From positions 3,146,501 to 3,210,500 of the forward strand of contig NZ_JAZHSH010000001.1 in the NCBI RefSeq assembly GCF_040100845.1: a DNA stretch of 64,000 bases, in the 5' to 3' direction. Every line of letters begins with the position of its first letter. The stretch's first letter is position 1. Positions 11,573 through 20,182 of this stretch are shown here, in pieces. The translations under genes and the position numbers were made by a program. Source of the DNA: Chengkuizengella sp. SCS-71B. GTDB taxonomy: Bacteria; Bacillota; Bacilli; Paenibacillales; KCTC-33759. The notes beneath the pieces are model-generated. The model did no database searches. It saw nothing but the letters and a program-made list of their open reading frames with translations, and had not been told where the DNA came from.

Positions 11573-11648
11573 CCTTTTCTCCCCTGTCCTTAATTTAAAA
11601 AAATCATTGCTATATATATGTATTTTAGCGAACATATGTATCGATATT

Positions 11649-11677
11649 ATTATAACAGACTTCTATTATAGTGACAC
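11649..11677 (-). promoter_or_regulatory. Sigma-A promoter for ruvCAB
   Basis: On the minus strand a perfect TATAAT (11649-11654) lies 17 bases from GTGTCA (11672-11677; four of six matches to TTGACA). It is about 75 bases upstream of the reassigned ruvC start. A second TATAAT a little further upstream (11665-11670) is an alternative. Confidence 0.5.
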
Positions 11678-11720
11678 TCTCTTTTCTTCTTTTCTTAATT
11701 TGTTTGATTAAACGAGTTCA

Positions 11721-12398
11721 CTATCCTTCTATTTCAACATTCACGACCCCTTTTATACTGTGAATATCATAATAAACATCTGTTGTATAATGTTTTTCAT
11801 CCACCATAATACGTAGATCCATAAGATATTTTTCATCTTTTAAATCTTTCACAACTACGTTTTTAATATTTATTTTTTTTGCGTTGATTTCTTTTATAAT
11901 TTCTGTCATGTTTTCATTGTTATTAAGAAAAATCTTCAATTTCTTTTCTTTAAGTCTAAGTGTTTTAGGACCAATCCATTTTAAAAGAAGAGGAACAATT
12001 TCAACCCCAAATAAAATAAATGCAACACCTATTAAACTTTCAATATAAAACCCAGCTCCTACTGCAATACCTAATCCAGATGCTCCCCATAACATAGCAG
12101 CTGTTGTTAATCCGCTTATCACATCATTACTTCGTCGTAATATAACCCCAGCTCCAATAAATCCAACTCCAGTTACAATTTGTGCTGCTAAACGCATGGG
12201 ATCCATCATAATTCGATCTGGCTTGTCAAACTGATATGCAGATTCAATGGAAACTATTGTTAATAAACAACTGCTCACTGCTAAAACAAAACAAGTTTTT
12301 AGTCCAAGTGGCTTTCTCCTAATCTCACGTTCAATCCCGATCATAAATCCCATTGCGGATGCTAATCCGAGCTTCAACCAAATTTCCATCATTTTCAT
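11721..12398 (-). CDS. MgtC/SapB family membrane protein
   Basis: A 225-residue protein with the MgtC/SapB membrane domain: ASAMGFMIGIEREIRRKPLG, GVGFIGAGVILR and TTAAMLWGASGLGIAVGAG, covering about residues 8-135, followed by a cytosolic ACT-like tail (~145-225). MgtC proteins are associated with growth at low magnesium and modulate F1Fo ATPase in Salmonella; the role of Gram-positive members is not settled. ATG at 12398 is preferred over the adjacent GTG because the GGGAG would otherwise be too close. The gene is divergent from the zinc-ribbon gene at 12565. Confidence 0.88.
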   Translation of the reverse strand: MKMMEIWLKLGLASAMGFMIGIEREIRRKPLGLKTCFVLAVSSCLLTIVSIESAYQFDKPDRIMMDPMRLAAQIVTGVGFIGAGVILRRSNDVISGLTTAAMLWGASGLGIAVGAGFYIESLIGVAFILFGVEIVPLLLKWIGPKTLRLKEKKLKIFLNNNENMTEIIKEINAKKINIKNVVVKDLKDEKYLMDLRIMVDEKHYTTDVYYDIHSIKGVVNVEIEG

Positions 12399-12500
12399 CA
12401 CTTCTCCCTATCTATGCAGGAATGATATAATACAAAATGGTTTAGATTAAGTATATTATATGGTAAGGACATTGAATTATCATTTAATTTTTTAATTCAT

Positions 12501-12548
12501 TTGAGAATCATTCTAAAAACACATATAATATTCTTTAGAGAATCATGA
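12501..12548 (+). promoter_or_regulatory. Sigma-A promoter with overlapping Fur-like operator repeats
   Basis: TTGAGA (12501-12506) and TATAAT (12524-12529) are separated by 17 bases, a near-ideal sigma-A promoter for the zinc-ribbon gene. TGAGAATCATTCTAA (12502-12516) overlaps the -35 element and matches 11 of 14 defined positions of the Fur-family 7-1-7 palindrome TGATAATnATTATCA. The nonamer GAGAATCAT recurs at 12538-12546, on the expected transcription start. Two copies, one at -35 and one at +1, suggest a repressor site; which regulator binds (Fur, PerR, Zur or another) is inference. Confidence 0.6.
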
Positions 12549-12564
12549 AAAAGGGGGAGAACAG

Positions 12565-12999
12565 ATGAAAAATGTTGTGATTCATAAGGTGGTCAAATTA
12601 GTTTTTACTGAAGACCATCTCAAAGGATATTGGAATAAACAAAATAGTGACTTAGCGTTTGATTCTTTAACAAATGAACAACTGATTAGCCTTGCAAAAA
12701 AAATGATGAATAACACATCACATAGCATGTTAGAACAACATATTGTGGGAAGTGATTGGCGTACTGAAGAAGACACAAAAGGAAAGTTGCTAGAAGAAGA
12801 TGATTCAGTAAATGATGAACATATCGAAATTATTGAGACATCTATACCAGGTTCAAAATCAAAAAAACTGCTAATCGATCGCTTATTAAAAGTAGATTGT
12901 AAGCAATGTGAATTTTCATACTTTATTTCAGATTTAAATGCAGACACAACAAAATTAACTTGTCCATCTTGTGGTGGAGAAGTCATTGCAGATAACTAA
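12565..12999 (+). CDS. Unrecognised protein with C-terminal zinc ribbon
   Basis: A 144-residue soluble protein that I do not recognise. The N-terminal half is mixed and polar. The middle (~residues 65-95) is very acidic. The C-terminal ~35 residues carry two Cys pairs, CKQC and CPSC, about 24 residues apart, a typical zinc ribbon. A strong ribosome site (AAGGGGGAG) precedes the ATG. It is read in the same direction as the ArsB/NhaD transporter 39 bases downstream, so the two are probably co-transcribed from the Fur-like controlled promoter. No membrane segment or signal peptide is present. A nucleic-acid or metal-sensing role is possible but unproven. Confidence 0.75.
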   Translation: MKNVVIHKVVKLVFTEDHLKGYWNKQNSDLAFDSLTNEQLISLAKKMMNNTSHSMLEQHIVGSDWRTEEDTKGKLLEEDDSVNDEHIEIIETSIPGSKSKKLLIDRLLKVDCKQCEFSYFISDLNADTTKLTCPSCGGEVIADN

Positions 13000-13038
13000 C
13001 AACAAACAATACATATTCACTTGAGGGAGTTGGGATCG

Positions 13039-14364
13039 TTGCACGAAGAAGTAATTTCAGAAGTAAGTAATTTTCAATATTGGGCTGCCATTGCAATTTT
13101 TTTATTTGCATATGCCTTTATAATATCTGAAAAAATCAATCGAGCCGTCATCGCATTATTTGGTGCCGGATTAATGATTGTGCTTGGAATTGTAGATTTG
13201 GAACTTGCATTTACTCATCATATCGAATGGGATACGATTACTTTATTGATTGGTATGATGATACTTGTAGGTATCACTAGTAAGTCAGGTGTATTCCAGT
13301 ATGTGGCCATCAAAACAGCAAAAGCAGCTAAAGGGAATCCAATCACTATCTTACTTTACCTTTCTTTATTAACAGCTGTTGGTTCCGCCTTTTTAGATAA
13401 TGTAACTACCGTACTTTTAATTGTGCCAGTTACATTTTCAATTACAAGGATATTAAATGTAAATCCAGTTCCATTCTTAATATCAGAAATATTATTTTCC
13501 AATATCGGAGGAACAGCAACTCTTGTAGGAGACCCTCCAAACATTATGATTGGATCAGCAAATCCACATTTAACGTTTAACAAATTTATAATCAATCTTG
13601 CTCCAGTTGTATTAGTCATCATGGCTGTTACAATCATCATTATTTACTTTTTATACCGCAAACAAATTAAAACAAGTCAGGAAATGATTGACAAGTTAAT
13701 GAGTTTAGATGAAAAATCGTATATTAAAGATCCTGTATTAATGAAAAAGTCTGTTGCAGTGCTACTTTTGACCATTCTTGGCTTTATTCTTCATAATGTG
13801 CTTCATCTTGAGGCTGCTGTTATTGCCATGGCAGGTGCTACACTGCTTATGTTAATTGGAGTAAAAGAACACGACTTAGAAGAAGTTTTTGAATCTGTAG
13901 AATGGGTAACCATTTTCTTCTTTGTTGGATTATTTACATTAGTTGGTGGGCTTATTGATATTGGTTTAATCGAAACTTTAGCTCAAAAAGCGTTGGATGT
14001 AACTGGTGGAAATATTCCTTTCGCTGCATATCTAATTCTTTGGATTTCAGGTGTTGCTTCCGCGACAATAGATAATATACCTTTTGTTGCCACGATGATC
14101 CCTTTATTGCAAGATATGGCGACGGGAATGGGTCTAAGCGCAGACTCACCTCAGTTTGAGGTATTATGGTGGTCATTAGCATTAGGTGCTTGTTTAGGAG
14201 GAAATGGTACTTTAATAGGAGCATCAGCAAATGTCATTGTAGCTGGTATGGCTTCTCGTGAAGGAAAAGGGTTTAGCTATATAAAGTTTTTATTAATTGG
14301 GGCTCCAATTACACTTGTTTCCCTCATTATCGCACATGCATATTTGTATTTATTCTTGCTATAA
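13039..14364 (+). CDS. ArsB/NhaD family anion or Na+/H+ transporter
   Basis: A 441-residue membrane protein with about 11-12 hydrophobic helices. The ArsB/NhaD (IT superfamily) hallmarks are visible: TAVGSAFLDNVTTVLLIVPV near residue 115, NIGGTATLVGDPPNIMIGSA near 160, and the second half repeat ASATIDNIPFVATMIPLL and LGGNGTLIGASANVIVAG. This family includes arsenite exporters, Na+/H+ antiporters and SLC13-type anion transporters; substrate cannot be called. The frame starts at TTG 13021, but TTG at 13039 is spaced nine bases from GAGGGAG and is preferred. It follows the zinc-ribbon gene and ends before a large hairpin. Confidence 0.88.
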   Translation: MHEEVISEVSNFQYWAAIAIFLFAYAFIISEKINRAVIALFGAGLMIVLGIVDLELAFTHHIEWDTITLLIGMMILVGITSKSGVFQYVAIKTAKAAKGNPITILLYLSLLTAVGSAFLDNVTTVLLIVPVTFSITRILNVNPVPFLISEILFSNIGGTATLVGDPPNIMIGSANPHLTFNKFIINLAPVVLVIMAVTIIIIYFLYRKQIKTSQEMIDKLMSLDEKSYIKDPVLMKKSVAVLLLTILGFILHNVLHLEAAVIAMAGATLLMLIGVKEHDLEEVFESVEWVTIFFFVGLFTLVGGLIDIGLIETLAQKALDVTGGNIPFAAYLILWISGVASATIDNIPFVATMIPLLQDMATGMGLSADSPQFEVLWWSLALGACLGGNGTLIGASANVIVAGMASREGKGFSYIKFLLIGAPITLVSLIIAHAYLYLFLL

Positions 14365-14412
14365 ACATACGCTAACAAAAATAAATCCATGTGGAAGTTT
14401 CTGAACAGTCCT

Positions 14413-14552
14413 AAAAAAAAGGCTGGGACATAAGTTGAAAACTAACTGATTTTTGCAAAATACGCATAAATAAAATCGCATGAAATCAAGGATTATTAAA
14501 TTGATTTCATGCGATTTATTCATTTTAATTGGGTTTTGTCCCAGCCTCTTTT
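14413..14552. terminator. Nested inverted repeat, probable bidirectional terminator
   Basis: GGCTGGGACA (14421-14430) pairs with TGTCCCAGCC (14537-14546), flanked by an A-run and a T-run. Inside lies a second perfect 17-base stem (14473-14489 with 14501-14517) around an 11-base loop. It sits between the convergent transporter and bofC. The GGCTGGGACA outer arm with A/T flanks is a recurring terminator-like element in low-GC Gram-positives. Confidence 0.75.
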
Positions 14553-14582
14553 AATGAAAACTCCACTGAAAATTTGATCTTT

Positions 14583-15230
14583 CTATTGATCAACTGAAGT
14601 AAATTCGCTAAATGTTGAGAGAATACTATTGTAATCTTCAAAGTCTTTAATTCTAATTCCTTCAACTAATTGTTGTACAGTACCTACTGGTAAACTGCTT
14701 TCCAGATGTTCAATGTCCAATTGAAAAAAAGTTCGAAGGACGTTATCATGTATAGGTAAACCGTCAAAAAGTGTCAATTTCCCATCTTCACTAACTCCAA
14801 AATAGGCACTTTCTTTACATTTAGGTGAAAGGTCTTCTATAGATTCTGAAAATACAATGCTTCCTTCTTCAGTAAATTCAAAAGTATATTGAGGGTTATT
14901 TTGATACAGCTCTAAAATTTCCTGGCTATTTAAACTTCCTAGTGATTCAACTTCTTCTCCACAAACATACATTTTTTTAATGATTACTTCTCTTTGTTGA
15001 GAATCTGTAATTAAAAGTTCTAAAGAACCTTCATTCTTCTGTGATTGATCCAAATCTTTTTCAGAAGAAAAATCATTCAAAAATGTAGACTTTATATCTG
15101 TTTTCCCCTCATTTAATAAAATTAACACTGATATTGTACCAAGCAAAATGATAAATGCTGCTAGTGTCAGCCATTTTCTCTTCATTCGTAATTGTTTTTT
15201 TAATTGTTTTAGAAATTTTGTAAAACTCAC
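14583..15230 (-). CDS. bofC: BofC, forespore regulator of the sigma-K checkpoint
   Basis: A 215-residue bitopic protein: a basic N-terminus, one membrane helix (residues ~28-46) and an extracytoplasmic domain. The last ~85 residues match BofC: LSPKCKESAYFGVSEDGKLT, then FFQLDIEHLESSLP and FEDYNSILSTF. In B. subtilis BofC is made in the forespore and restrains the SpoIVB signalling protease that relieves inhibition of SpoIVFB. SpoIVFA and SpoIVFB are encoded in this window. The acidic/serine stretch after the helix is longer than in B. subtilis BofC (170 residues). GTG at 15230 is chosen for its AAGGGG site, over a further upstream TTG. Confidence 0.82.
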   Translation of the reverse strand: MSFTKFLKQLKKQLRMKRKWLTLAAFIILLGTISVLILLNEGKTDIKSTFLNDFSSEKDLDQSQKNEGSLELLITDSQQREVIIKKMYVCGEEVESLGSLNSQEILELYQNNPQYTFEFTEEGSIVFSESIEDLSPKCKESAYFGVSEDGKLTLFDGLPIHDNVLRTFFQLDIEHLESSLPVGTVQQLVEGIRIKDFEDYNSILSTFSEFTSVDQ

Positions 15231-15307
15231 ATTTATCCCCTTCTTTAACAATTAGAGATTTTTTTCCTATTCTAACCATTCAAAGAAGAGTTTATACTTA
15301 ATATGTG

Positions 15308-16186
15308 TTATAAATTTATCCAAGGTTTATTTTTTGATTTAGTTATACGTTCACTGTTTTTTTTCGACTTTCGTTTATTAGAGTTTCTGACTTTAGCTTT
15401 AGATGACTCCTTTTTTGCAGGTTTTTCATTCTCTAAGCTGTTTTTTGCTCTCACTTTGCTTTCCTTTACCTTCTTATCTGATGAGTTTTTTTTAGGTTCA
15501 GAAGCTGTTTTTTCTGGTTGATTTGTTCTTGGACTTGCAGTACTGTTAGATGCTTGTTGATGCATAGGCATTTGATTGCTCGGATAATTCATCAAGTTTT
15601 CATTTCCTGGGATATAATGATGTGTATTCACAAATGACATATATGGATTAATCATATGTGGTTGTTCGAGATTTGTAGGTTGAGAATATGAAGTCCACCA
15701 TTGATTTGATGCATGCTCATGTTGCATTTGGTTCTGAAATTGCGGATATTGAAACTGCTGCTGATTCACTGTGTCATAAGGCGTCTGAGGATTGAATAAA
15801 TTGTTGTTCTGTTCAAATTGAAATTGTTTATTTTTTTTAAATGATTTTGTTTCTATTTCATTTAATTCTGGAACTGGTGGAACATCATAAAAATTTCCTA
15901 CTTCTGTAGCAGGAACATTAAATTCATCAAACAAATCTTTATGCTTTCCTGTTGGAACATTATCTTCAACTGCTTTTTCATTCACCTGATGTGTTTTGAA
16001 TTCTTTTTGATTCCTTTTTTCGAACTTAAGATGTTTAGTTCTAGAAGGAATTTTTAATTTTTGACCAGGCTGAAGTTCACTCCCTCGAAAGGATGAATTT
16101 ATTTCAAGCACTTTATTTATATCTGCTTCATACTTTTTACATAATTGCTCCAACGTCTCTCCCTTTTTGATAATGTGGATTTTCAC
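15308..16186 (-). CDS. safA: SafA-like LysM spore coat assembly protein
   Basis: A 292-residue protein with one N-terminal LysM domain (residues ~3-50: HIIKKGETLEQLCKKYEADI ... LQPGQKLKIP), a long Gln/Asn/Pro-rich low-complexity middle and a very lysine-rich tail (from ~225). This layout is that of SafA-type inner-coat morphogenetic proteins, where LysM anchors to the cortex/coat interface. A good sigma-E -10 element upstream agrees. SafA belongs to the same chromosomal region in B. subtilis. GTG at 16186 follows GGAGG by eight bases. A different spore LysM protein cannot be excluded. Confidence 0.68.
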   Translation of the reverse strand: MKIHIIKKGETLEQLCKKYEADINKVLEINSSFRGSELQPGQKLKIPSRTKHLKFEKRNQKEFKTHQVNEKAVEDNVPTGKHKDLFDEFNVPATEVGNFYDVPPVPELNEIETKSFKKNKQFQFEQNNNLFNPQTPYDTVNQQQFQYPQFQNQMQHEHASNQWWTSYSQPTNLEQPHMINPYMSFVNTHHYIPGNENLMNYPSNQMPMHQQASNSTASPRTNQPEKTASEPKKNSSDKKVKESKVRAKNSLENEKPAKKESSKAKVRNSNKRKSKKNSERITKSKNKPWINL

Positions 16187-16220
16187 TTGTCGTACCTCCT
16201 TCATACAAGTATATTAGTAC

Positions 16221-16247
16221 AGTGTATGCAAGAAATAGGCATTTGAC
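16221..16247 (-). promoter_or_regulatory. Candidate sigma-E promoter of the LysM coat gene
   Basis: On the minus strand CATACACT (16221-16228) is a full match to the sigma-E -10 consensus CATAYAHT. The upstream TCAAATG (16240-16246 region) is a partial match to the -35 KMATATT, but the 11-base spacer is shorter than the usual 13-15. B. subtilis safA is sigma-E dependent, which supports the reading. Confidence 0.42.
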
Positions 16248-16283
16248 ATCTAAAACAACCTACAAAATGAAGAAAATCTTTTT

Positions 16284-16323
16284 CAAAAGAAATAACCATC
16301 CGAAAAAACATCTTCGAACGGTT
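16284..16323 (-). terminator. Terminator after ilvE
   Basis: On the minus strand AACCGTTCGAA pairs with TTCGGATGGTT, eleven base pairs with two G-T wobbles and an eight-base loop (16294-16323). It is followed by ATTTCTTTT. It closes the pheB-hom-thrC-thrB-pheA-ilvE operon. Confidence 0.65.
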
Positions 16324-16343
16324 ATAAGAAAACATCTAAAATA

Positions 16344-17222
16344 TTATTTATAAACTTGAACTCCATCCTTATTTACAATTCTTCTAAACTCCTTTAACAA
16401 ATGCATCGTAATAGGTCCCGCCTTACCCTCACCAATAATACGACCATCAACCTCTCGTGTAGCGATCACTTCTGCTGCTGTACCTGTTAGAAATACTTCA
16501 TCAGCAACATATACATCATGAAGTGTAAAAGGTTGTTCTTTAACAATATACCCATGTTGGTTACAAATATCAATGATTGCTGCTCGTGTGATTCCTTCAA
16601 GTGCTCCAATGTAAGATGGCGGTGTTATAATTATTCCATCTTTTACGATAAATATATTATCACCAGATCCCTCTGCAACAAACCCATCTGAATTCAACAT
16701 CAGCGCTTCCCCGACACCTGCTAAATTGGCCTGAATCTTTACTAAAACATTGTTTAAATAATTTAAAGACTTTATTTTTGGATTCATAGCATCCGGAATA
16801 TTTCTACGTGTAGAAACTGAAACAATTTTTAGCCCATTTAAATAATCTTCTTCAGAATAAATAGATAGTTGCTCTACAATAATAATAATATTTGCACTTG
16901 GACATCTACGAGGATCTAAACCGAGATCACCAGTTCCTCTTGAAATGACTAATCGGATATAACCATCTATAATTTCATTTTTTTTCACAGCTTCAATTAA
17001 AGCTTGCTGCATTTCTTCATAAGATAACGGAATCTCTAACATAATGGACTTCGCTCCGTCATACAATCGATCCATATGTTCTTTACACTTGAAAATATTT
17101 CCTCCATAGACACGGATGCCTTCAAAAATACCATCACCATATAAATAACCATGATCATACACAGATATTTTAGCGTCCTCTTTGTTTACAAATTCCCCAT
17201 TTAAATAAATCCATTGTGCCAT
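16344..17222 (-). CDS. ilvE: Branched-chain amino acid aminotransferase
   Basis: A 292-residue fold-type IV PLP enzyme that transaminates Val, Ile and Leu with 2-oxoglutarate. Motifs: DHGYLYGDGIFEGIRVYGG near residue 23, the PLP lysine in NPKIKSLNYLNN (Lys151), EGSGDNIF and LTGTAAEV. A D-amino-acid transaminase is the main alternative, but length, the SLNYLNN region and the operon partners (threonine, precursor of isoleucine, is made just upstream) favour IlvE. GGAGGTG precedes the ATG; 17 bases separate it from pheA. Confidence 0.9.
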   Translation of the reverse strand: MAQWIYLNGEFVNKEDAKISVYDHGYLYGDGIFEGIRVYGGNIFKCKEHMDRLYDGAKSIMLEIPLSYEEMQQALIEAVKKNEIIDGYIRLVISRGTGDLGLDPRRCPSANIIIIVEQLSIYSEEDYLNGLKIVSVSTRRNIPDAMNPKIKSLNYLNNVLVKIQANLAGVGEALMLNSDGFVAEGSGDNIFIVKDGIIITPPSYIGALEGITRAAIIDICNQHGYIVKEQPFTLHDVYVADEVFLTGTAAEVIATREVDGRIIGEGKAGPITMHLLKEFRRIVNKDGVQVYK

Positions 17223-17239
17223 AAATCATACACCTCCAA

Positions 17240-18097
17240 TTAATCATTCACATATGAAAAACTAGGAAAGCAGCCTAATGTACGTACTTTACACCCAATA
17301 GCTTCTATTTCTTGAATAGCAGCCGTCAATAAAATAGAATCCAGACTTTCTTCGATTTCAATATAAAAATAATAACTTCCTAATTTTTTCTTAGTAGGTC
17401 TCGATTCGATTCTAGACAAGTTAATTCTCCGCCAGGCAAAAGTGGATAATACTTGATGTAAAGCACCTGGGTAATCTTCAGGTAATGTAACTAGTATGCT
17501 TGTTTTTATATGTTTTGTCTTTTTTATTTCAGTTAAAGATTCTTTACCAACTAACATGAAACGAGTAAAGTTATCGTCATGTTCATGAATATGTTTTGAT
17601 AATACATTTAAACCATACTTTTTAGCAGCTAAATCAGTACCAATCGCTGTATACCCTTTATTAGGGTTGTTTTTTACAATTCTAACCCCCTCAGCTGTAC
17701 TTACATATTCAAACTCAACATCTGGCAGATGTGATTTAAGATAAGGTTTACATTGAGCAATGGCTACTGGATGCGAGTACACCTTTTTTATATTTGATAA
17801 ATCAGATCCAAGCTCCTTAGCATTCCCTATCAAATTTTGCCTAGATGGATAAGTCCACTCAGCTTGGATAGGCAGATCCACTTCATGCACTAACCAATCC
17901 ATATGAAGGCTTACAGATCCTTCAATTGCATTTTCAATAGGGATTACACTATAATTTGTTTTTCCAGATTCTGTTGCTAAAAAAACATCAGAAATTAATT
18001 TAAATGGTACTAATTCAACAGTCATATCTGAAAAAAAATACCGAGTACTCTCTTCACTAACCGTACCCTCTGGACCTAAAAATGCGATCTTTTTCAT
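17240..18097 (-). CDS. pheA: Prephenate dehydratase
   Basis: A 285-residue monofunctional PheA converting prephenate to phenylpyruvate. The PDT domain starts KIAFLGPEGTVSEESTRYFF; catalytic THR-Arg-Phe motif appears as NFTRFMLVG near residue 175. The C-terminal ACT domain carries the phenylalanine-binding ESRPTKKKLGSYYFYIEIE. No chorismate mutase domain. Its ATG overlaps the thrB stop as ATGA, indicating translational coupling. Confidence 0.95.
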   Translation of the reverse strand: MKKIAFLGPEGTVSEESTRYFFSDMTVELVPFKLISDVFLATESGKTNYSVIPIENAIEGSVSLHMDWLVHEVDLPIQAEWTYPSRQNLIGNAKELGSDLSNIKKVYSHPVAIAQCKPYLKSHLPDVEFEYVSTAEGVRIVKNNPNKGYTAIGTDLAAKKYGLNVLSKHIHEHDDNFTRFMLVGKESLTEIKKTKHIKTSILVTLPEDYPGALHQVLSTFAWRRINLSRIESRPTKKKLGSYYFYIEIEESLDSILLTAAIQEIEAIGCKVRTLGCFPSFSYVND

Positions 18098-19083
18098 GAT
18101 TTAAATTCTCCTTTCATAGATGCCTCTTCTTTTAGTTTCTCAATATGGAAAGGAAAGGAATGTTGTTGCGGTATAACCTGAGCACCTTTTTGACAAGGGT
18201 TTAACCATAACGTTTTAACCGCAATATTCTCTCTCTTAAAATGACTGATCACAAAATCCTCTAGGTTTGTTTTTTCGCTGCTATTTCTATCCACTAAAAC
18301 CACCAGAGTGGGTCCTGCACCACTTAAAGCAGCACCTAGGGCACCATGTTGTACGGCTTGATCCAATATCGTTTTCATACCAGGAATAAGAGTAGTCCGA
18401 TAAGGTTGGTGTAATCTGTCTTTCATAGCATGCTGAATAAGCTCTAATTTACCTGTACATAATGCTGCAACAAGTAAAGAAGAATGACTTACGTTATAGA
18501 CAGCATCTGGAAAAGGGATCTGATCTGGTAAAATATCCCTCGATTTTTGGGTGGCTAATTCAAATTCAGGTATAACTGTTAATATTTCTAGTTGAGGATT
18601 AGGCTCAATACGTATATATTCTGCCCTTATCCCATTCCAATTGGAAACGATTAAACCACCAAATAACGAAGCGCCTACATTATCAGGATGATTCTCAATA
18701 GTCGTCGCCATTTGGAACAATTCATCATCTGATAAAGGATTATCAATCAAAGCATTCGCTGCAATTAGTGCACCTACAATTGCGGAAGCGCTACTACCTA
18801 ATCCTCTTGTTAATGGGATATCACTATATATACTAATTTCTAGATTTGGTTGCTTAACCCCTGCTTTCAGTAAAACTCTTTGAGCTACTTGATAAATCAA
18901 ATTGTTTTTATCTTCAGCCACACCTTTTAAATTCTCACCATATAGATGAATTTTTGTTTTTTCAGAAAAACTCATTTCAATCCAAGTGTACAAATCCAAC
19001 GCCATACCAATCGTATCAAACCCTGGACCTAAATTCGCTGTGCTAGCAGGGATTTTCACACGTATTTTTTTCATTTCATTCAT
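18094..19083 (-). CDS. thrB: Homoserine kinase
   Basis: A 329-residue GHMP kinase phosphorylating homoserine. Motifs: [18 protein letters not shown] (substrate end), [20 protein letters not shown] (ATP-binding loop, near residue 95) and [16 protein letters not shown] (near residue 245). It overlaps both neighbours by the ATGA arrangement: thrC upstream and pheA downstream. An in-frame ATG three codons later is an alternative start. Confidence 0.95.
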   Translation of the reverse strand: MNEMKKIRVKIPASTANLGPGFDTIGMALDLYTWIEMSFSEKTKIHLYGENLKGVAEDKNNLIYQVAQRVLLKAGVKQPNLEISIYSDIPLTRGLGSSASAIVGALIAANALIDNPLSDDELFQMATTIENHPDNVGASLFGGLIVSNWNGIRAEYIRIEPNPQLEILTVIPEFELATQKSRDILPDQIPFPDAVYNVSHSSLLVAALCTGKLELIQHAMKDRLHQPYRTTLIPGMKTILDQAVQHGALGAALSGAGPTLVVLVDRNSSEKTNLEDFVISHFKRENIAVKTLWLNPCQKGAQVIPQQHSFPFHIEKLKEEASMKGEFKS

Positions 19084-20159
19084 TCTTGCCCAACCTTTTG
19101 TTTTGTTAGTTTTGAAATTGCTTCCATCACCGCTTCTTCTGTATCATTTACAACAAGTGGTTGTACATGCACACTATCAATAGCAGTATTTGGATCCTTT
19201 AATCCATTTCCTGTGAGCACACAAACAACCGTTTCATCTATTGAAAAATACCCTTGCTTGTGTAGTTTCATTACACCTGCTACTGATGCAGCAGAAGCTG
19301 GTTCACAAAATACACCTTCCTTGCCAGCGAGCTGTTTATACGCATCTAAAATCTCCTCATCAGTAACATAATTGATTTGACCTTTAGATTCTTCCGCTGC
19401 ATTCACAGCTCCATCCCAACTAGCAGGATTTCCAATCCGAATTGCCGTAGCAATTGTTTCTGGATCTTTAATCGGTTCCCCTTTCACAATAGCCATAGAA
19501 CCTTCTGCTTCAAATCCGACCATCTTTGGTAAAGATTTAGATTTCCCTTTTTCATAATACTCTTTAAAACCTTTCCAATAAGCCGTAATATTCCCAGCAT
19601 TTCCGACTGGAATTGCTAATACATCTGGAACTTGATCCAGTTGTTCACAAACTTCGAAAGCTGCTGTTTTTTGTCCTTCAATTCGATATGGATTTACTGA
19701 ATTAACCAGTGTAATTGGATGTTTTTCTGTAATTTCTCGAACGATTTCCAATGCTCTGTCAAAATTACCTTCAATCGCAATCACTTTTGCACCATATATA
19801 ATGGCTTGTGCCAATTTACCTAGTGCTATATGATTATTCGGAATAATAACAATACAATTTAATCCGGCTCTTGCTGCATAAGCTGCTGCTGCTGCAGAAG
19901 TGTTTCCAGTAGAAGCACACATTACTGTCTGACTTCCTTCTTCCTTCGCTTTTGCAACTGCCATTACCATCCCACGATCTTTAAAAGAGCCTGTGGGATT
20001 TAACCCTTCGTATTTTAGATATAAATTTATACTTAATTCTTTGGATAATTGATCAGCACGAATTAAAGGTGTATTTCCTTCATGAAGTGTGATCAAAGGT
20101 GTATTTTTATTAATAGGTAAAAATTCTTTATGTGCCTTCAGCAGTCCTTCATATTTCAT
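19080..20159 (-). CDS. thrC: Threonine synthase
   Basis: A 359-residue fold-type II PLP enzyme converting phosphohomoserine to threonine. [20 protein letters not shown] carries the PLP lysine (near residue 61); [19 protein letters not shown] and [15 protein letters not shown] bind cofactor phosphate. The short Bacillus-type form, without the N-terminal extension of plant and E. coli enzymes. AAAGGAG precedes the ATG. Confidence 0.96.
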   Translation of the reverse strand: MKYEGLLKAHKEFLPINKNTPLITLHEGNTPLIRADQLSKELSINLYLKYEGLNPTGSFKDRGMVMAVAKAKEEGSQTVMCASTGNTSAAAAAYAARAGLNCIVIIPNNHIALGKLAQAIIYGAKVIAIEGNFDRALEIVREITEKHPITLVNSVNPYRIEGQKTAAFEVCEQLDQVPDVLAIPVGNAGNITAYWKGFKEYYEKGKSKSLPKMVGFEAEGSMAIVKGEPIKDPETIATAIRIGNPASWDGAVNAAEESKGQINYVTDEEILDAYKQLAGKEGVFCEPASAASVAGVMKLHKQGYFSIDETVVCVLTGNGLKDPNTAIDSVHVQPLVVNDTEEAVMEAISKLTKQKVGQE

Positions 20160-20182
20160 TGATGATAGCTCCTTTTATTTAT

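Noticed and set aside
12582-12986. Minus-strand open frame opposite the zinc-ribbon gene.
   Set aside because: It is Ser/Phe-rich without a ribosome site and mirrors the plus-strand codons; the plus frame has a promoter, GGGGGAG site and CxxC pairs.
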